Origin: a virus
Length of the DNA: 36,048 bases
IMG/VR virus record: IMGVR_UViG_3300035701_000135
Span: 1 to 36,048 of that record
Strand: one strand, 5' to 3'
The translations under genes and the position numbers were made by a program. This document shows positions 33,327 to 36,048 of this stretch, piece after piece (the first letter of the stretch is position 1; each line of letters begins with the position of its first letter). The notes below the pieces were generated by a model, which saw nothing but the letters and a program-made list of their open reading frames with translations, was not told the DNA's origin and did no database searches.

Positions 33327-33787
33327 CCTCGTGGCACTTTCATCTTTGCGATCTCAATCAGAAGCATCTTGACTTGTGCTTCGAGAGTCATTGTAGCTGG
33401 CCTCTCGAACCTCTCGGCCATCTCGACGATCTTCTCGAATGGGACAGGATGACGTCCAGCTCCAAAGCATTCGAACAGGCCTCGCTGGACCTCGACCAGA
33501 TGAGTGGTATACCCAATCTCTTCTGCCCGATTCTTGAACCAGAGGTACTCCCACTCTCTGGTATTTGTGTTGTCCAACACAATGAGTTCTTCATCTTGAT
33601 CGATCGCCGTTTCGAATTTGGCCTTGGTCCAAGCCACAGCATGATCAAGCTTGGTGTGATCAAATCGGTATGGGCCGTCCAATGACCAGAAGTCGTCCAT
33701 GGAAACTACTACTGCACCAGTGAAGAGCTTGGCAAGTGTGCTCTTCCCGCAGCCAGGAAGACCTCTAAGGATGATCACTGTTCTCAT
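33323..33787 (-). CDS. P-loop kinase, polynucleotide-kinase/N4BP2-like
   Basis: This 154-residue protein opens with VIILRGLPGCGKSTLAKLF (Walker A at about 10-17), followed by VVVSMDDFW near 27, YRFDHTKLDHA near 41 and LIVLDNTNTREWEY near 68-81. This is the AAA_33/polynucleotide-kinase-like pattern (Dx[D/E] then DNTN). These enzymes phosphorylate 5'-OH ends of nucleic acid or small substrates. No phosphatase or ligase domain is attached. In phages a PNK often repairs tRNAs cleaved by anticodon nucleases, which is suggestive next to this array but unproven. Confidence 0.85.
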   Translation of the reverse strand: MRTVIILRGLPGCGKSTLAKLFTGAVVVSMDDFWSLDGPYRFDHTKLDHAVAWTKAKFETAIDQDEELIVLDNTNTREWEYLWFKNRAEEIGYTTHLVEVQRGLFECFGAGRHPVPFEKIVEMAERFERPATMTLEAQVKMLLIEIAKMKVPRG

Positions 33788-34071
33788 TTTTTCCTCATTG
33801 GTGGTGGTGTTCTTTTCGGTGGTTCAGCCTGGGGCTTCCTTGGCGGAGGTCGACGTGCAGGAGCATAATTGACAGTCAGCTCAAACACGTCCTCTATCCG
33901 CAGCCAGAGCTTGGTGCGACCACCGTCTCTCACACTGCCTACGAGCGTGCAGAGATGACCAAGCGTTGGGTGAACGACCTTCGGTTCTTCAACTTCAACA
34001 AGGTCACCAGTAATTCCAGCCAGCAGCCTTGCATGGCTGCTGTCGTTGAACCGAAGGATCGTCTTTACCAC
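33784..34071 (-). CDS. Unknown protein with K/P-rich tail
   Basis: This 95-residue protein takes GTG 34071 as start, because it overlaps the previous gene's stop (GTGGTAA) with GGAGAG just upstream; the frame stays open to 34125. Residues 1-70 form a beta-rich domain (SHARLLAGITGDLVEVEEPK). The last 25 are Pro/Lys/Arg-rich (RRPPPRKP, PPKRTPPPMRKK). The function is unknown. Confidence 0.7.
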   Translation of the reverse strand: MVKTILRFNDSSHARLLAGITGDLVEVEEPKVVHPTLGHLCTLVGSVRDGGRTKLWLRIEDVFELTVNYAPARRPPPRKPQAEPPKRTPPPMRKK

Positions 34072-34316
34072 GTCTCTCCACGTTCCTTCAACAGAGCTGA
34101 CTCTCCTGTGCAGCAGACACCGCACATCCCTGTGCCGTAGTATCCTCCACGGATCGTCAGATCACACCCACAGACCTGACACGTTGTCTGCTGGGCATCC
34201 TTGATCTCCGCAGGAGTGGCTTCACCTCTGGCAATCCGGCAGTACGGACAGTCGTCGTTCTCTTCACATTCCGCGTCGCGTAGTTGGGGCCACGGACAAA
34301 GAAGCATGTCTTTCAT
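34065..34316 (-). CDS. Zinc-ribbon protein
   Basis: In this 83-residue protein cysteine pairs at CPYC (about 23-26), CQVCGC (about 46-51) and CGVCC (about 65-69) suggest one or two zinc sites. Its start overlaps the endolysin stop and its stop overlaps the next start. It may be a regulator or adaptor; the function is unknown. Confidence 0.75.
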   Translation of the reverse strand: MKDMLLCPWPQLRDAECEENDDCPYCRIARGEATPAEIKDAQQTTCQVCGCDLTIRGGYYGTGMCGVCCTGESALLKERGETW

Positions 34317-35107
34317 CAGATCACCGTCTTGAAGTCGTAGAGTCCGCCAGCAAACCCAAGAGCCTGAAGAGCGTCCCTGGTCTTGGGTCCGGGCACACCA
34401 TCACATTTGAGACCAAGCTTGGCCTGGATAGGGATCCAATACCCGACGTCCCAATACGCCCCCGTCACGTCACACCCAACGAAGTCGAACTCCCTGAATC
34501 CGGCGGCTGCCAGGAACTTCATGACGTCGAAGCCAGGATCGTAGGCTTTGTCCTTGTGGTTGTTGTGGCAATGTCCAAAAACACCCACGCAGTCGCTGCC
34601 CCCGGTCTTGATCCGAGGGATTTCCGAGTTGTCGTGCCATGGGTGCATCTGCATCTGGATGCCAAAGCGCTGGCAGAGCCACTTGACCAGGTTGACAACG
34701 GTGATCAGTTGGTCCTCGTACACCACTCCCTTGCTGTCCTCGTAGATCTCGATTCCGATGCTCACCTCGTTCATTGATCCTGCATGGTAGGAAGCATCCA
34801 ACAACAGGTCGCAGTGACACCCAACCGTGCTGTCCCAATCCACTGACAGGTGGGCCCCTGCGTTGCGAGCATCTGTTGACCACAGTCTGGCGATTCGATG
34901 GTCCAGATCAGTGCTGGGACCAGACCCCAGCTTGACCGTGGTGGGGGCATTCTTCGTGTTGTGAAGAACGATGGACCTGATCCACCTCGTGTGCCGAGAC
35001 CGCATGTCCTCCCCAGGCTTGAGCTTCAGTCTGGGATCGTCCTTGTAGTTGAGGACGATGACGTTTGGGATTTGTTCTTCTTTGCCGTTGATGATCAGTC
35101 CTGGCAC
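34316..35107 (-). CDS. Endolysin, N-acetylmuramoyl-L-alanine amidase
   Basis: This 263-residue protein starts at GTG after AGGAGAAC. It has an amidase_2/PGRP fold: SIVLHNTK with His 49, ASYHAGSMNEVSIGIEIYED near 105-124 with Glu 120, and FGHCHNN near 178 with DPG at 190-192 supply the zinc and catalytic residues. The C-terminal 50 resid­ues (AKLGLKCDGVPGPKTRDALQ) form a peptidoglycan-binding-type repeat. It cleaves the cell wall at lysis. No signal peptide is seen, so a holin would be needed. Confidence 0.92.
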   Translation of the reverse strand: MPGLIINGKEEQIPNVIVLNYKDDPRLKLKPGEDMRSRHTRWIRSIVLHNTKNAPTTVKLGSGPSTDLDHRIARLWSTDARNAGAHLSVDWDSTVGCHCDLLLDASYHAGSMNEVSIGIEIYEDSKGVVYEDQLITVVNLVKWLCQRFGIQMQMHPWHDNSEIPRIKTGGSDCVGVFGHCHNNHKDKAYDPGFDVMKFLAAAGFREFDFVGCDVTGAYWDVGYWIPIQAKLGLKCDGVPGPKTRDALQALGFAGGLYDFKTVI

Positions 35108-35116
35108 GTTGTTCTC

Positions 35117-35431
35117 CTATTTTGGGATCTCTATTGGCAGATCACCATGGAGAAATCTCTCCTTGTCCTGGTGACTTAGCTGCTTGAGTTTGTGCTCGAA
35201 TTTCAGTGCGCTAGATTGCGTTAGCGGAATGTCCAAAGTCCAGATCAACTTCACGGGCCTCTGCCCACGCAAACTGCGGGCACCCTTCCTGCTGGTGTTG
35301 TGTTCCAGACAACGTCTTTCTGGATCCACAGAGATTCCCGTGTACAGGTTCCCCATGGATGTCCGGACCATGTAGACAAAAAACCTCTTGACTTTCTGAT
35401 CCAGTGATTCATATATGGGATCAATGGTCAT
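35117..35431 (-). CDS. GIY-YIG nuclease
   Basis: The protein has 104 residues from ATG 35431; the frame continues 16 codons up without a ribosome site. The core reads FFVYMVRTSMGNLYTGIS (17-34), the GIY-YIG pair, then the Arg near 39-40 and the Glu in LEHN near 43. It is a single-domain YhbQ/UvrC-N-like enzyme that may act as a structure-specific or homing nuclease. It lies between the endolysin and the window-edge genes. Confidence 0.88.
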   Translation of the reverse strand: MTIDPIYESLDQKVKRFFVYMVRTSMGNLYTGISVDPERRCLEHNTSRKGARSLRGQRPVKLIWTLDIPLTQSSALKFEHKLKQLSHQDKERFLHGDLPIEIPK

Positions 35432-35440
35432 GGTGATCAA

Positions 35441-35719
35441 ATGTTCCTCAGATGCGACAGATGCGGTGCTCCCGCACATCCAGCCCTACCCGGTCTGTAC
35501 GGGCTAACTCACGCCAGGCTCTGTCTGGCGTGCTGCAATGTCGTCGCACGTCGTCAATCACTCTCGGTACTGGCAGTAGCACCCGAGATGGTGGTACGTG
35601 CTCCGACTCCGCAGCCGAGGGTTGTGTGTGCGGTAGACCAGAGGTTCTTCGGAGACCACGACAGGGACACTGGCAAGGCAGTTCTGGTTGAAGAGGAAGA
35701 CCTAGCCAGGGCTGCCTAA
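35441..35719 (+). CDS. Cys-pair protein, only plus-strand gene on the right
   Basis: This 92-residue protein starts 9 bases from the GIY-YIG start in the opposite direction. It has CDRCGAPA at residues 5-8 and CLACC near 28-32, a likely zinc ribbon, then a less ordered acidic end. It stops one base before the oppositely oriented gene at 35720. No ribosome site is clear; the N-terminal motif is the main support. Confidence 0.55.
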   Translation: MFLRCDRCGAPAHPALPGLYGLTHARLCLACCNVVARRQSLSVLAVAPEMVVRAPTPQPRVVCAVDQRFFGDHDRDTGKAVLVEEEDLARAA

Positions 35720-36007
35720 TCATTCGATGTCCTTGTACGGCGCATTCTTGCGCCGAATGATCCTTTTGTGCTTTCCAAGATCAGCAGCAGACGGCCGAAG
35801 CATGGCGTCTGGGATTCGATCTCTCATCTCCTGCTCGAGACGGAGAAGATGGAATCTTTGTATCTCACCAATCTCCAATGTGGCGCTGTCGACAACCTTC
35901 GTCACTTGGTACGTGGTCTTGTTCCCGTACCCGTCATCCACAGACAAAACCATGCCGGGATGGAACGACCGGGCATCAGCTATAGAGATGGTGGATCTAC
36001 CTGGCAA
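35720..36007 (-). CDS. Unknown small protein
   Basis: This 95-residue protein uses TTG 36007 with GAGATCACC before it, overlapping the upstream stop; ATG 35953 would give 77 residues. The N-terminal half is beta-rich (FHPGMVLSVDDGYGNKTTYQV), the middle helical and the end basic. No family is recognised. It may be a minor structural or assembly protein, on position only. Confidence 0.6.
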   Translation of the reverse strand: MPGRSTISIADARSFHPGMVLSVDDGYGNKTTYQVTKVVDSATLEIGEIQRFHLLRLEQEMRDRIPDAMLRPSAADLGKHKRIIRRKNAPYKDIE

Positions 36008-36048
36008 CGGTGATCTCGAAGCAGTCCTCGGCCTTGTAGTCCTCGAGA
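35997..36048 (-). CDS. C-terminal end of a gene entering from the right
   Basis: The last 17 codons, reading EDYKAEDCFEITVAR and then a stop, have natural codon use. The rest lies outside the window. Its stop overlaps the next start, as elsewhere in this operon. Confidence 0.5.
   Translation of the reverse strand, partial: LEDYKAEDCFEITVAR

Overview
The window is a segment of a large double-stranded DNA tailed phage, at roughly 54-55% GC by eye. A gpA-like terminase large subunit, an endolysin, a phage-type replisome, dense overlapping small genes and an enormous tRNA array all support this. There are no ribosomal or housekeeping genes. The host is not proven. The ThyX-type thymidylate synthase, the many GTG starts and a lysine/alanine-rich DNA-binding tail are compatible with an actinobacterial host, but that is inference.

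Region 1 (1-26429, all plus strand) is a long, tightly packed early/middle operon. It opens with structural-looking or unknown proteins (1-4887), including a winged-helix protein with a histone-H1-like tail. A replication and recombination block follows: an exonuclease-proficient family A DNA polymerase (4884), a gp32-like ssDNA-binding protein (8002), a MazG pyrophosphohydrolase (10332), a RecA/UvsX-like recombinase (10728), and an SbcD/SbcC (Mre11/Rad50, T4 gp47/gp46-like) pair (13056 and 14971). Then comes a branch-resolution and packaging block: a RuvC-like resolvase, a tiny Cys peptide, a NYN nuclease and TerL (19059-22153). The last block supplies nucleotides: RNase H, dNMP kinase, ThyX and deoxynucleoside kinase (22819-25595). 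Around a dozen very small proteins with paired CxxC motifs are interspersed. A strong terminator follows the ssDNA-binding protein gene.

Region 2 (26420-31511, minus strand) is a tRNA array. I can fold 43 convincing tRNAs plus one doubtful one, with 41 different anticodons (CAU occurs three times). They cover all 20 amino acids and, with ordinary wobble, every sense codon. An HNH endonuclease gene, one small plus-strand ORF, truncated gene remnants, tRNA 3' fragments, three non-tRNA stem-closed elements and one apparently circularly permuted tRNA-like element lie among them. Several tRNAs depart from the textbook. All five tRNA-Leu have short variable loops, tRNA-Asn has a long variable arm, and seven tRNAs have C instead of U at position 33.

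Region 3 (31519-36048, mainly minus strand) reads toward the array. In transcription order it holds a partial gene, a small unknown gene, a GIY-YIG nuclease, an endolysin amidase, a zinc-ribbon protein, a K/P-tailed protein, a P-loop polynucleotide-kinase-like protein, a beta-type DNA methyltransferase, a J-domain protein and two small proteins. A terminator lies directly before the tRNA array. One small Cys-rich gene (35441) runs on the plus strand.

Taken together, the phage brings its own replisome, nucleotide supply and apparently a self-sufficient elongator tRNA set. That set may free it from host tRNA depletion or anticodon-nuclease defence.
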